A DNA stretch of 64,000 nt from Drosophila persimilis (lineage: Eukaryota > Arthropoda > Insecta > Diptera > Drosophilidae), in contig NW_020825289.1 in the NCBI RefSeq assembly GCF_003286085.1, positions 2,480,001 through 2,544,000 of the forward strand, given 5' to 3'. Positions within the stretch are counted from its first letter, which is position 1, and each line of letters opens with the position of its first letter. Position numbers and translations under genes: made by a program. The notes beneath the pieces were generated by a model, which worked only from the letters and a program-made list of their open reading frames with translations, ran no database searches and was not told the origin of the DNA. Of the stretch, positions 33,137 through 44,429 are shown piece after piece.

Positions 33137-33800
33137 TGTTTGAGATGCCAAGCTTTTTTGGCACCTATGTGTTTCAAAAATGAAAAGAGAATTTGGTTTA
33201 ATCTTTATAATTCGTATTTAATTTTTGTGGCTTAGCAGAAACCGATTGTTTGCTATGGCCAGATAGAATTTAGGCAAGATCGATATGCAACCAATGCGCA
33301 GAGGGGTTAGCATAGAACTAAAATAGACGACGGCGCCAGATCAAAGTGATTGACGAAGTGGCGGCGGCAGATCAAGGTAATTGTTGAAGTGGCGGCAACA
33401 GAGAGCCCCTTTAACGGGAGAGCGCAGCAGCTCTCAGCTCTGCAGAAAGTCAACGTTTTACAACATAGGCGGCTCTCTCTGCTCATACAATAATAATGCT
33501 TAAAGTTACGGTTATTATTTGGCGGCTGGCCCGAACATACTCCCCCCGTTGCGAGCTAGTCTCTAAAATGATTCCTTAAGGGGCAGCAAACATAGCCGAG
33601 TGACGGTCCACCTGATGTTTCCTGAGGATGTCTTCAGGTCAGCGACGCGACACACTCTGTCCTTGCCCATAACGACATCGACCACTCTAGCCAGTGGCCA
33701 ACGCCTTGGAGGAAGATTTTCGTCCTTCACCAGAACGAGATCGTTCTTGCAGATGTTTTGCGCGGAGGTACGCCACTTCGCGCGCTCTTACAAAAGAGTG
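33137..33800 (-). mobile_element. BEL1-D 3' LTR and pol end, left-unit duplicate
   Basis: LTR 33137-33537 (401 bp; TGTTCGGG start, polypurine run next to it) plus the last 260 bases of pol, which stop sharply at GAGTG (33796-33800) where the BEL2 LTR begins. It differs from the BEL1 array LTRs at many positions (for example GTGTTTCAAAAATG), so it belongs to an older or different subfamily. It is the duplicate of 43085-43748. Confidence 0.85.
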
Positions 33801-33968
33801 TGATTGTAGTGGGGCGGACGATATGGATGATGAAGTGAAACCTCCCAGTAGCCGTCGCAAGAGATGAAATGCCGTGGTGCTTTGTGGTGAATGAGTAGTA
33901 TTTATTTCGGGGGTCGCGCGGTAGATCGTGCGTTTAAAACGGGGATTGAAACGTCACTAAGCTAGGCC

Positions 33969-34364
33969 TTATGATCTATGCTTTATGATGGCTTGAGCGC
34001 CGGGTAGATCGTGGGTCGTAAAATCTCCCGAGCGCCCCTCCGAGCGCGCAATTGCGAGTTGGGACCGGAGCGCACGAAGTTGGCACAACTGGAGTGATAT
34101 GTGGAGTAGCGTGTGGTGGTTCTTGCCACACACCCTGCTCAGCCCGCCACTGAGGCAGTCCTTCCCGTAGTGCTGGTGCGCCAGGCAGTTGGCGCAGTAT
34201 TTGTTTCTCAGGACGGCTCGGAGCCTCTTCTCAGGGCTCAGGCGCAGAAACACGTGGCAGGTCCGTAGCGGATGTATTACTGACCAGACTCGGCAATGGT
34301 AGGTGCTTCCACCTCGTGGACGCCGGCTCTCCCCGGTGCGGTTGGCGCGTGAGCGTGGGGCCAT
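33969..34364 (-). pseudogene. BEL2 Gag zinc-knuckle piece, misplaced, left-unit copy
   Basis: Cys/His pattern C...HPLRTCH, then CANCLAHQHYGKDC and CGKNHHTLLH, typical of BEL Gag. One knuckle Cys reads Trp (CRVW) and another Ser (SRVC). After HHTLLHISLQ the frame passes straight into LTR sequence. Confidence 0.7.
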
Positions 34365-34479
34365 GTCTGGATACGATGAACTAGGAGGAAGGAAAGTGGT
34401 CGAAGAAGTATTAGTAATGAAACTTGGAGCTTTGGAAGGTACATTCGCGTTATTGTTGGACGGAACTAGGGCGTTCTAC

Positions 34480-35341
34480 TGGGAGGAGAACGACCTTTAC
34501 AACAGGCGTTTTAAGGACCCCGCGGGCAGTAAGGTATCTACCACACGGACTCTATCGTCAGCGCCGGGATACACGGACTGGACTCTCCCGAGCCGCCATT
34601 CATTGGAGGGCAGGTTGTCTTCCTTGACGACAACCATCCCCAACCTGGAGGTTTGGCGTTGGCGTCTGCCACTTAGTGCGCTTGTGGAGCTCTTTGAGGT
34701 ATTCCTCCTTCCACCGCTGGCAAAACTGTTGGGTGAGGGCCTTTAAATGCTGCCATCGATTGATTATTGATTTAAGGTCACCCTTTATTTCGAGTTCTGC
34801 CGTAGACATCAAGGGTCCCCCGGTAAATAAGTGCCCGGGAGTAAGGGCCAGCAACTCAGTTGGATCTTCGGACATCGGCGAGAGTGGCCCGGAATTAAGG
34901 CATGCTTCGATCTTTGCGAGAAGCGTGGAAAGCTCTTGGAAAGTGTACTTCCGAGTGGACGTGGCTTTGTAGAAGAGAGTTTCGAAACCCTTCACCCCGG
35001 CTTCCCACAGACCTCCCATGTGTGGAGCTCCTAGTGGGATAAAATGCCACGAAACCCGGTGATGGCTGTACGCATCAGTTATCGAGCCCTTGAATGCTTC
35101 TAGGAAGTCACGGGAAAACACCTTGGCGGCACCAACGAAAGTTTTGCCATTGTCGGAGTGAATGCGCTGCGGACACCCTCGTCGTGCCTTCGTGGAAAAA
35201 CACACGAACACACACACATACCCCTTGGTTATCAGGCACGGTCTGCCTGTGTAACTCCGTATTTCGAAGGGACCCGCGTAATCAATTCCGGTGTGCGTGA
35301 ACGGTCTGAAAAAGGACGTTCGTTCCGTGGGAAGATCGCCC
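34480..35341 (-). pseudogene. BEL2 integrase and pol tail, left-unit copy
   Basis: Integrase core with DYAGPF, HSDNGKTFVG and GLWEAGVKG, giving D, D and E, followed by a tail with a WQHLKALTQQF block. A deletion between FSTKA and RRGCPQ removes about 30-40 residues of the core compared with BEL1. A frameshift after LQVGD (near 34625) ends the frame; the DUF5641-like end continues in another frame to about 34480. Not functional. Confidence 0.78.
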
Positions 35342-35395
35342 ATCATTTGAGCTTGCAACTTCTGTCTGTGGATGACGCATACCTTGCAGGAGTTT

Positions 35396-36432
35396 ACAAG
35401 CAAGGGGAAATGAAAGACGAGATGAAAATCCAATTGGATCTGGTCAGAGGCGGCAAGCAGACAGTCAGTAAGCAGTAAGCAGACAGACAGTTCTAATTCA
35501 GGAAGGTCATGGTTTACGTTGAAAGATGTAGAAGGCAGTGTGTCACAGTTTTCGGGTACAAGTTCACCAGACATTAATCAGTGGATCGAAGAACTCGAGG
35601 AGTGTGCAGTGTGAGTGTGAGTGTGGGGCAATTCGTGATTGGAATGTGTTAAAGGGTGCATTGATCGACGAATTTGGGGTGAAGGTGTCATCAGCTGAGA
35701 TACATCGTAGGCTAGGGAAGCGGCAGAAGAGGAAGAACGAAACGTTGCACGAGTATCTGTACGCTCTGATGGAGTTGGCAAAGCCAATCGAGATGGATGA
35801 CGAAAGTTTAATTGAATATTTTGTCAGCGGGATTCCAGATTCTAGTACAAACAAGGCTTTACTGTATCAAGCTAGGAATATGAGGCAATTGAAGGTGCAA
35901 ATTGAGGCATACCAGAAAATGACAGGGTCGGTGAGATCACAAGGGAAGTTTGACTCACACTTCAATAAAGGAGAAAAAGAGTTAGTGAAATCAGCGGAAA
36001 AGTTTAAAAAGTGTTTTAGCATATTAAGCGGATATTAAGCAGATGCAACCAGCTAGGACATAGAGCTGCTCAGTGCATGGTCGACATGGCAATTAAACAG
36101 GAGAAAGCAACCAATCTAGTTCTGGAGAATGGTAGGACAAAGGACACTTCGTCAGGATTAGAGTTGAAATCGGTAAACTACCGAAAAGTTGTGTTTAAAG
36201 GATTGGTCAATACAGGTGCAGATTTGTGTCTTCTAAGCAGAAATGTGTGTTTGAAGCTTGGTAGAGGAAAAATGGCAGGACGTAGTAAATGATTAACGGG
36301 AATTGGTGAAAGCCAAATTATGACTTTCGGTAGTATCACAATACCTGTGCATATTGATGACATTGACTTAATTGTAAAATTTCACGTAATTGCGGACGAG
36401 GACATGGGATTTGATGCTATATTGGGTAGAGT
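35396..36432 (+). pseudogene. Gypsy2 gag end, knuckle and protease remnant, copy 3
   Basis: Copy of 25494-26530. It differs from copies 1 and 2 at a few bases: GCATGG for GCAAGG at about 36077, and TGTGTG for TGTGTC near 36248, giving Cys for Ser. It keeps the capsid-like frame 35641-36038 and the NTGA protease. Confidence 0.68.
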
Positions 36433-37773
36433 TAAGCCAGGTTTCGGTAAAAGCTATGCCGTCGAAATCAAAAGACGCACTATTTGTATGAATTTGACGC
36501 AATTTTCACAACAAACTGCGAACGTTCTGATAGTGAATAGAAAAATGGTACATCAGTTTTTTGGAGCAGCAGGTTCGGTAATTCTGGGACTCGGGCTCGA
36601 ATCTTTGTGAAGGAACTCATGCATAATTGTATGCTCAGGCCATATTAACGGTTCAAGAGATTTGGATGGTAAAGAATCAGGGAGACGAATTTTAAAGGAT
36701 GATATGTAAAAAACACCGGAGCCGCCGTTGGCTGATGTACAGATAACGGCGAGGCATGACACACGGAGTAACAAATGCTTCCGATGGATGAAGGTGGGAT
36801 GCAGGCATACCAATCTGATTAGGTGGCAAGAGATTGGTATCATTATGCGGAATTTTCCGTCTAGGCGATTCGCTCAAGAGTTTGAGCCCAAGAAACTGCG
36901 ATTTAAGGGCTAGGAATTTCTCGTTGAGAGCCATGAATTGTTTCCGGACATCCAGAAAGCCAGTTCGAGTGGGCCCCATGAATATGCGCATTTCGGCCTC
37001 AATCTCCCGGCAAGCAAGACACGACCAAGACAGGATGATACGTTACGAAATCAGATCGTTTAGCCGACCGTTCCGCCACCAGCACATTTTATATGGGCAA
37101 CATTGTCACACAGCCAGCAGCTAAGGAATCAATCGCCAATGATTACACCACCGAATTCACATTTCTTTGCACTGCAAACAATTGTCTTTTTTACAATCGA
37201 AACACTGGTGATTAACACAAAGTATAATCAAATTAAAGAGATGCGATGATATATCAAAACAAAGTGACAAAAATGTTGAATGATATTTAAGCACAGGGCG
37301 GAGAATGCAGGAGCATTATGTTCCGTTTTGTGAAGATGTAATCCATCGATGTTACCGGTCGCTCTCTTGCGAGATGTGTCGGCTCGATGGTTGTACACCC
37401 CGACAAATGAGTGATTCTCCTCGTTCGCGCTTTTGGGTCTGTTGAAGAGAGTCCGGCAGCCTTAACGGAGTATATATATTTGAGAGAATTACCCTGGTGA
37501 AAGATCTTGGTGTAATATGAGACGCCAAGCGAAAGTTTTCTGAACACATTTCGATCATGGTAAATAAGGCCATGGTCGTGCTTAGGTTTATAAAGAGGTG
37601 GTCAAAGGAATTTGACGACCCCTATATAACAAAGACTCTCTATACCTCGCTTATTCGTCCGATCTTAGAATACGGCTCCTGTGTATGGTGCCCTCAGTAC
37701 AAAGTACACCAGGACCGTATAGAATCAGTACAGTACAATCTATTTAATCTTTGCTTTGCGGGGCCTTAACTGA
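36433..37773. pseudogene. CR1-like, LOA and CR1-like scraps, copy 3
   Basis: Copy of 26531-27860, but with the 10-bp GAATTTTCCG block (about 36849-36858), which is also present in related form at 15592. Copy 3 is therefore the ancestral state. The antisense ORF1-like frame runs longer here (36991-36692). The RT thumb frame lies at 37557-37769. Confidence 0.65.
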
Positions 37774-37902
37774 GATGCGGGTATGAGATCGCCATCTGAC
37801 TCTAGTAAACTTATATTATTAAACCTAGGTTAGGTTAGGTTGAGGCGGCTGCCGGGCTCGCTCGGAGCGCGTCACACTTAGGCCGGTTTCGGCCCGTTGT
37901 GA

Positions 37903-40900
37903 TACCGCATTCTGTCAGTAATTATCCCATCCAGATGCTCTCACAAAGTTCGCTATCCTCCTGGGACATAGTTTTGACATCTCTGAGATGTCGTGTAGAA
38001 AGGCTGAGCCCAGGTGCTGTAGCCTTCTTCTGCTGAGAGCTGGGCAGGAGCAGAACAGATGTTACACTGTCTCCTCCTCTTCCTCGTCTCTACAGCTGCG
38101 ACAAAAATCGTTATGTGGGGCCCGCAGCCTGTTAGCGTGGGTGCCTATTAGCCAGTGTCCCGTGAGGGAACGTATGACTACGCTGCACCTTTTCCTGCTT
38201 AGCTTGAGGAGCTCGGAGGTGCGCTTCATGTCCATGGTCGGCCATGTTAGCCGAGTTGTGCGACATCGTGGCACTATTTGCCACATATCGTTTGTTAGTC
38301 GCTTGTATTGCTCTTTTATAATGAGCCATTGGCAGGTGGCCATTGGCATACAGATATCCTCCTTGTCTTGGAGAAGGGGGATTGTAGTGCCAGATCTGGC
38401 CAGCTCGCCCGCTATGCAGTTGCCCTCGATGTCCCGGTGGCCCGGGACCCAAATCAGGCTAATAGCAAATTGCTGAGCCATCTCGTGCAGAGATTTGCGG
38501 CAGTCTGCCACGGTGGCCGAGTTCGAGGAAATCGTACTTAGCGATTTGATCGCAGCCTGGCTATCGCTATAAATGTTTAGCTTGGTTGTCGTAACGGCAA
38601 CTGCTTGTAGGCAGTCTAGAGCCTCCCTGATTGCTATGACTTACGCTTGAAAGACACTGCAATGACCTGGGAGCCTGAAGGAATTCCTTATGTTTAGCTG
38701 TTTAGAGCAGATTCCCCCTCCGACTCTGTCGTCCAGCTTTGATCCATCTGTGAAGATGTTTATGGCCCCATCTGGGCCTGGGAGTCCCTCGAGAAATTCG
38801 TCTCTGTGAGGGATGATTGTGTCGAAGGGAGTGACTATGTACTCTCTCGGAACTTGGTAGTCCGTTTTTGAGGGGACGGTATTGCTATTATTTAATATAG
38901 CTGAGTGACCTATGCACTGTGTCACCCATTGATCTGAGTCTCTTATTCGTATTGCTGCTGCTTCTGCCCGTTCCTTTCTGCGAGGTCAAGGCTCTGTAGG
39001 CATAGGATGGCATTTAGCGCATCATTTGGTGTGGTGCGAAGAGCTCCGCTGATACATAGGGCGGCAGTTCGCTTGACTTTGCCCAGTTGCTTGGTGATCG
39101 CCCTTTTTGATAGGGCCGGCCACAACACCGTAACTCCGTAGAGTAGTATTGGTCTAACTATAGCTTGATATATCCATTGGACTATGCTTGGGATCACACC
39201 CCATTTTAGCCCAATAGCTTTTTTGGATGCGTAGAGTGCAGTCATTGCCTTCTTCACTCTGTCTTTGACATTCAGATTCCAGTTAAGCTTCTTGTCAATT
39301 ACCAACCCTAAGTAACTGGCACTGTCGTTAAAGGAGAGCCTGCATCCTTTTAGTATTGGAGGGTTGAGGGGCGGGACCTTGTATTTATTTGTGAATAATA
39401 CGAGTTCCGTTTTTGAGGGATTTACTCACAGACCGCGCGATTCTGTCCAATCCGACAGTTGCGCTAGCTTTGTGGACATTAAGTCGCACAGTGTTTGGGG
39501 GTATTTCCCCGAGAAGATAATCGCAACGTCGTCCGCATAGGCCACGACTTTGTAGCCCCCCCCCCCCCCCCCTCCAGGTCACATAGAATCTTGTTGACTG
39601 CTATGTTCCACAGAAGAGGAGACAGGACACCACCTTGCGGGGTGCCTCTGTTGACATACCTTGACTGGGCGGACGATCCCATCGATGATGTCACCGTCCT
39701 GCATGTGAGCAATTGATCAATGAGCATCACCAAGTGACGGTCCACCCCCAGGTCAGTCAGGGCTTCTGTAATGGCAACCGGTGCAACGTTGTTGAAAGCT
39801 CCCTCAATATCGAGAAAGGCTATGAGTGAGTACTCTTTGTGATGCAGAGATTTCTCTACCGCTGAGATCACTTCATGAAGAGCCGTTTCCGTGGATTTTC
39901 CTTTCCGGTAGGCATGCTGTGCGCCTGACAGCAACTGAGGGTGTATAGTTGTCCTCAGTTGCAGCCCGACGAGTCTCTCAAAGGTTTTGAGGAGGAAGGA
40001 CGATAGGCTGATTGGTCTAAAGTCTTTTGCAGCTGAGTGCGAGGCTTTCCCAGCTTTGGGAATGAAGACTATCTTTGCATTAAGCCATGTTCGCGGGATT
40101 GTACCCACAGCCAGTATCTTCCTGAAGATACCTTGTAGCCAGTTGATGGCCGTATCCCCGGCCTTCTGAAGTTGGGCCGGGATTACCTGGTCTGGGCCTG
40201 GCGATTTGAACGGGTTGAAGCTGTTTATTGCCCAGCTTATGTTACGTTTTGTGAGGATGTGATCGAGGTTACCGGTCCCTCTCCTGGAAGATGTGCCGTC
40301 TCGATGGTTGTGCACCCTGGAAAATGTGTGTCTAGTAGAATGTGCAGGGACTCCTCACTGGAGTTAGTCCACGTGCCGTCATTCCTTTTAAGATACCCTA
40401 CCGAGGGGTTAGTTTTTGAAAGAATCTTGCGAAGCCTTGCGGCCTCTGACGTTTCCTCAATTTCCGAGCAAAATTTTTGCCAAGAGGCCCTTTTTGCTTT
40501 CCTTGTTTCCTTTTTATATAGTGACAGACCGATTTTGTAATCTGCCCAGTGGCTCTCCTCGTTCGCGCTTTTGGCCCTGTCGAAGAGGGTCCTGAAGCTT
40601 TTACGTAGGATGTCTATTTGTTTTGACCACCAGGGGTGTTTCTTTTTCCCCCTAGGTTTGCTAGAGGGGCATGCTGCCGCGAAGGCTTTGTTGCATGCCT
40701 CTGTGAACCTGTTCACTAGGCGATCTAGGTCGTCTTTTGTGTCCGGGCATGATGGTGCTTTGGAAGGGAGTAAGTCCTCCAGGGCTGAGCTATATTTTTC
40801 CCAGTTGGCTTTCCTGGGATTAATATAGTTCTTTGGTTTCGGACACTCGAGGGATAGTGTGGTCTCGATGTATCTGCGGTCAGAGAAAGAGTGGTCATCA

Positions 40901-41502
40901 AGGACTTGCCAACTCTTGACTATGTCTAACAGGTTGGAAGACACTAAGGTGATGTCAATAACCTCCTGTCGATTTTTAATTATAAAAGTGGGGTCGTTGC
41001 CCCGATTACAAATAAATAGATTTGAGTTAAGGATGAAGCTGAAAATTGACTCACCCCTTACATTTGTGTTCGAGCTCCCCCATTGAGTGTGGTGAGCGTT
41101 GGCATCGCAACCTCTCGCTGTCGCTGGCTAGTTTGCGAACAAGGTCGTTGGGAGGATCGTTTCCCTCATGGGCCATGTAGGACGACATCAGCCTTAGATG
41201 TGTCCCTTTCAGCTCTGGCTTACCGCCGTGTTGTCGCTATCGCTATAATTATGGAGCAGAAAGATATTAAGGTGCTTTCTGGCGAGAATGCAGGTGCGGG
41301 TTTTACCTTCACGTTGAGCTACAATTATCTTGTACTCCTTCGACCCCAGTCCACAAACCTTGTCTCCCACTATCCAAGGTTCGTGGATCAGGGCTACGTC
41401 TGCTCCGCTCTCTTCGAGGCGGAGAGCAGCGGATGCTGCTTTACATTGGTGGAGATTGATCTGAACGAGCCTTAGTGTTCTCCACCACTGTAATGTCGGC
41501 AT
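37903..41502 (-). pseudogene. LOA ORF2, right-unit copy
   Basis: RT is open from 40315 to 39479 (278 codons), including the SPGPDQ, FRPISLSSFLLK, AYRKGKSTETAL, FLDIEGAFNN and GTPQGGVLSPLLW boxes. It goes out of frame at a 17-C run (39556-39572) just before the YADD box. The piece 39305-38943 (LNWNLNVKDRVKKAM onwards) is whole, unlike the left unit. RNase H carries the same TAA at the catalytic Glu position (near 38641) and the same TAA before HLFCSCP. Confidence 0.8.
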
Positions 41503-42660
41503 CCGGATCGTCCTCGGCTTCCTCGTGGCAACACATCGCCTCGAAGTCGCATCTCAGCGTGCCATCGGTGGAGTAGCCCTCTGGGTCTGTCTCTGTGTGA
41601 TCGTCGGGTGCTTCGATCTCCGAGGCAGCGTCCTGCTCGACTGGCTTGTCGACAGGACGTGCCCCGGCAGCCGCATCCGGCTTGTAGACCTTTACGGTCA
41701 CAGAGCTGAACCCAAAATTGAGGTCGCCTTTGGCAGCCTCAATCGGGGCCAGCGACTCTTTGTTGAGGACGACCACCGCCTGGTTTGTGGGGCCCTGTGT
41801 CGTCTCAACTTTGACCACCTTCCAATCCGCTGTTGGGAGGTGGGGGTTGCATCTTTGCAGCATTTTTAGAGTCCAGACGCCCGGACTCTCGCCCTTGGTC
41901 TACTGGGCACTTCGCTCCAGTCTACAGCGACGAGCTTCGCCGTTGGGTAGACTTCCCCGACTTGCGCTACCGCTGCTTTGTACAGCTGTACGGAGCGCTC
42001 GTCTTCACAGGCTACGATTTTTATGCAGCCCTGGTACCAGCCCATGTCTTTGCAGACGGTGGGGGGGGGGGGTTCAGGCTGCTTTTCCCGGTTCTTAGGG
42101 ATTCGGAATTCTGCCTTTGTCCAGGACGCCAATCAGCGTCCTTTCTCTGGCAATCTGCGCGAACGATGTGTTAGGCAGTACTCTGGAGCGCTTCGGTGTT
42201 GGCCCAGGAGTCTCTTCCGAGCGCTGCCTTTTTGGCTGAGAGGCTTCCTTCTTCGGTGCTTCCTTGCCAAAGTTCGGCAGCACCTTCGAGGCCCACTCAA
42301 CCTTCTTTATCCATTTGTCCGTCGGGCTGGACATCCAGCTTGCGTTCTGCCGACGGAGTATATTGCCAGCACTCTTTCTATCGGCATATGTAAAAGGTTT
42401 GGCTTGGACACCAGTAAATGGTGACTCATCACCCGCCACTTTACCAGCAGGCAGAGCAGCCGCAGGATTGCATAGCCACTCTGCCAAGGTATCGGTTTTG
42501 GGAGCCAATTCGCCACCCACCCCGAAACCGGGATGGGACCCCTTTGGGCTCTCCCTAGCATGTTCCACCGCGCAGGTTTTCACTGCTGGCTTGCGGATTG
42601 GGCCAGGCCTTTGGGCCGCTGCCTTCCCCTGTTTGGGATTGCCATTTGGGGAGTGCCAGA
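41441..42660 (-). pseudogene. LOA ORF1, right-unit copy
   Basis: First frame open to 42095 (162 codons, Trp codon intact at the site of the left-unit TAG), ending RIPNP. The next frame carries KQPEPPPPTVCKDMGWYQG to the PSRPRAR block, across a 12-base C/G run at 42061-42072. The third frame, from 41863, holds LLQRCNPHLPT. Two frame changes are therefore common to both units and predate the duplication. Confidence 0.72.
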
Positions 42661-43084
42661 CTCATTTGTTTGTTTTTTTGCACCACAAGCGCATTGTCAG
42701 TGTTGCTACTTCGCGAACACTCGCTGGCTCTCCGGGGCTGCTTATTTTCGGTACTCTCCCTACGGATGTCCGCTTATTCGCAGCTGACCTACCTATATGA
42801 CCTGTATATAGGTAGGTCGTTCGCTATCCCCAACCTGCGACCCGTCTGGTGGCCTCAGCTAGGCCCCCTTTGAGCCACCTCACCAGCTCATCAGACCAGA
42901 TTACTAAACCTAACATCCTTAGTTAATTGTAAAAAAATGCTTGGTGTGATTTTTATGCACAAATTGATCAAGGGCGAAGTAGATAGCCCTGATCCTATTC
43001 CTATTAGAAACTATAAACCCTTGTCTCTTCCACTTTGTAGATCGAATTATTCCGTTCATGAACCGTTTATTTTATTACGCTCGG

Positions 43085-43748
43085 TGTTTGAGATGCCAAG
43101 CTTTTTTGGCACCTATGAGTTTCAAAAATGAAAAGAGAATTTGGTTTAATCTTTATAATTCGTATTTAATTTTTGTGGCTTAGCAGAAACCGATTGTTTG
43201 CTATGGCCAGATAGAATTTAGGCAAGATCGATATGCAACCAATGCGCAGAGGGGTTAGCATAGAACTAAAATAGACGACGGCGCCAGATCAAAGTGATTG
43301 ACGAAGTGGCGGTGGCAGATCAAGGTAATTGTTGAAGTGGCGGCAACAGAGAGCCCCTTTAACGGGAGAGCGCAGCAGCTCTCAGCTCTGCAGAAAGTCA
43401 ACGTTTTACAACATAGGCGGCTCTCTCTGCTCATACAATAATAATGCTTAAAGTTACGGTTATTATTTGGCGGCTGGCCCGAACATACTCCCCCCGTTGC
43501 GAGCTAGTCTCTAAAATGATTCCTTAAGGGGCAGCAAACATAGCCGAGTGACGGTCCACCTGATGTTTCCTGAGGATGTCTTCAGGTCAGCGACGCGACA
43601 CACTCTGTCCTTGCCCATAACGACATCGACCACTCTAGCCAGTGGCCAACGCCTTGGAGGAAGATTTTCGTCCTTCACCAGAACGAGATCGTTCTTGCAG
43701 ATGTTTTGCGCGGAGGTACGCCACTTCGCGCGCTCTTACAAAAGAGTG
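43085..43748 (-). mobile_element. BEL1-D 3' LTR and pol end, split from the rest by BEL2
   Basis: LTR 43085-43485 and the end of pol up to GAGTG (43744-43748). The missing continuation of pol resumes at 53543 with GAGTGAGATAC. BEL1-D therefore spans to 61379, with about 9.8 kb of later insertions between. The bases left of the LTR (CTCGG) and right of the 61379 end (CTCCC) agree at only three of five positions, so a BEL1-D target duplication is not established. Confidence 0.86.
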
Positions 43749-43916
43749 TGATTGTAGTGGCGCGGACGATATGGATGATGAAGTGAAACCTCCCAGTAGC
43801 CGTCGCAAGAGATGAAATGCCGTGGTGCTTTGTGGTGAATGAGTAGTATTTATTTCGGGGGTCGCGCGGTAGATCGTGCGTTTAAAACGGGGATTGAAAC
43901 GTCACTAAGCTAGGCC

Positions 43917-44312
43917 TTATGATCTATGCTTTATGATGGCTTGAGCGCCGGGTAGATCGTGGGTCGTAAAATCTCCCGAGCGCCCCTCCGAGCGCGCAAT
44001 TGCGAGTTGGGACCGGAGCGCACGAAGTTGGCACAACTGGAGTGATATGTGGAGTAGCGTGTGGTGGTTCTTGCCACACACCCTGCTCAGCCCGCCACTG
44101 AGGCAGTCCTTCCCGTAGTGCTGGTGCGCCAGGCAGTTGGCGCAGTATTTGTTTCTCAGGACGGCTCGGAGCCTCTTCTCAGGGCTCAGGCGCAGAAACA
44201 CGTGGCAGGTCCGTAGCGGATGTATTACTGACCAGACTCGGCAATGGTAGGTGCTTCCACCTCGTGGACGCCGGCTCTCCCCGGTGCGGTTGGCGCGTGA
44301 GCGTGGGGCCAT
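43917..44312 (-). pseudogene. BEL2 Gag zinc-knuckle piece, right-unit copy
   Basis: Identical in sense to the piece at 33969-34364, including the Trp and Ser at knuckle positions. It lies between the pol tail and the LTR. Confidence 0.7.
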
Positions 44313-44429
44313 GTCTGGATACGATGAACTAGGAGGAAGGAAAGTGGTCGAAGAAGTATTAGTAATGAAACTTGGAGCTTTGGAAGGTACATTCGCGTTA
44401 TTGTTGGACGGAACTAGGGCGTTCTACTG

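Larger units (their letters stand above)
33801..35394 (-). mobile_element. BEL2 element fragment, left-unit duplicate
   Basis: Second BEL/Pao family. On the minus strand: integrase and pol tail (35341 to about 34480), then a Gag zinc-knuckle segment (34364 to about 34090), then an LTR lacking its first 40 or so bases (about 34090-33801), which matches 53214-53500. Gag downstream of pol is not a normal order and points to an internal rearrangement. It ends at the duplication junction. Confidence 0.78.
25494..35395. repeat. 9.9-kb tandem duplication, left unit
   Basis: Starts at ACAAGCAAGG in gypsy2 gag and ends at GCAGGAGTT in BEL2 integrase. The junction at 35393-35396 shows one extra T between the two ends and no microhomology. 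Compared with the right unit it lacks a 10-bp block (near 26944), a 13-bp block (near 29339) and a 26-bp block (near 29955), has a TAG in LOA ORF1, and has a longer C run at 29630. Confidence 0.9.
37808..42908 (-). mobile_element. LOA/Bilbo-like element, right-unit copy
   Basis: The better preserved of the two long LOA copies: both RT deletions of the left unit are absent and the ORF1 TAG is TGG. The shared stops in RNase H remain, so it is also dead. Confidence 0.78.
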
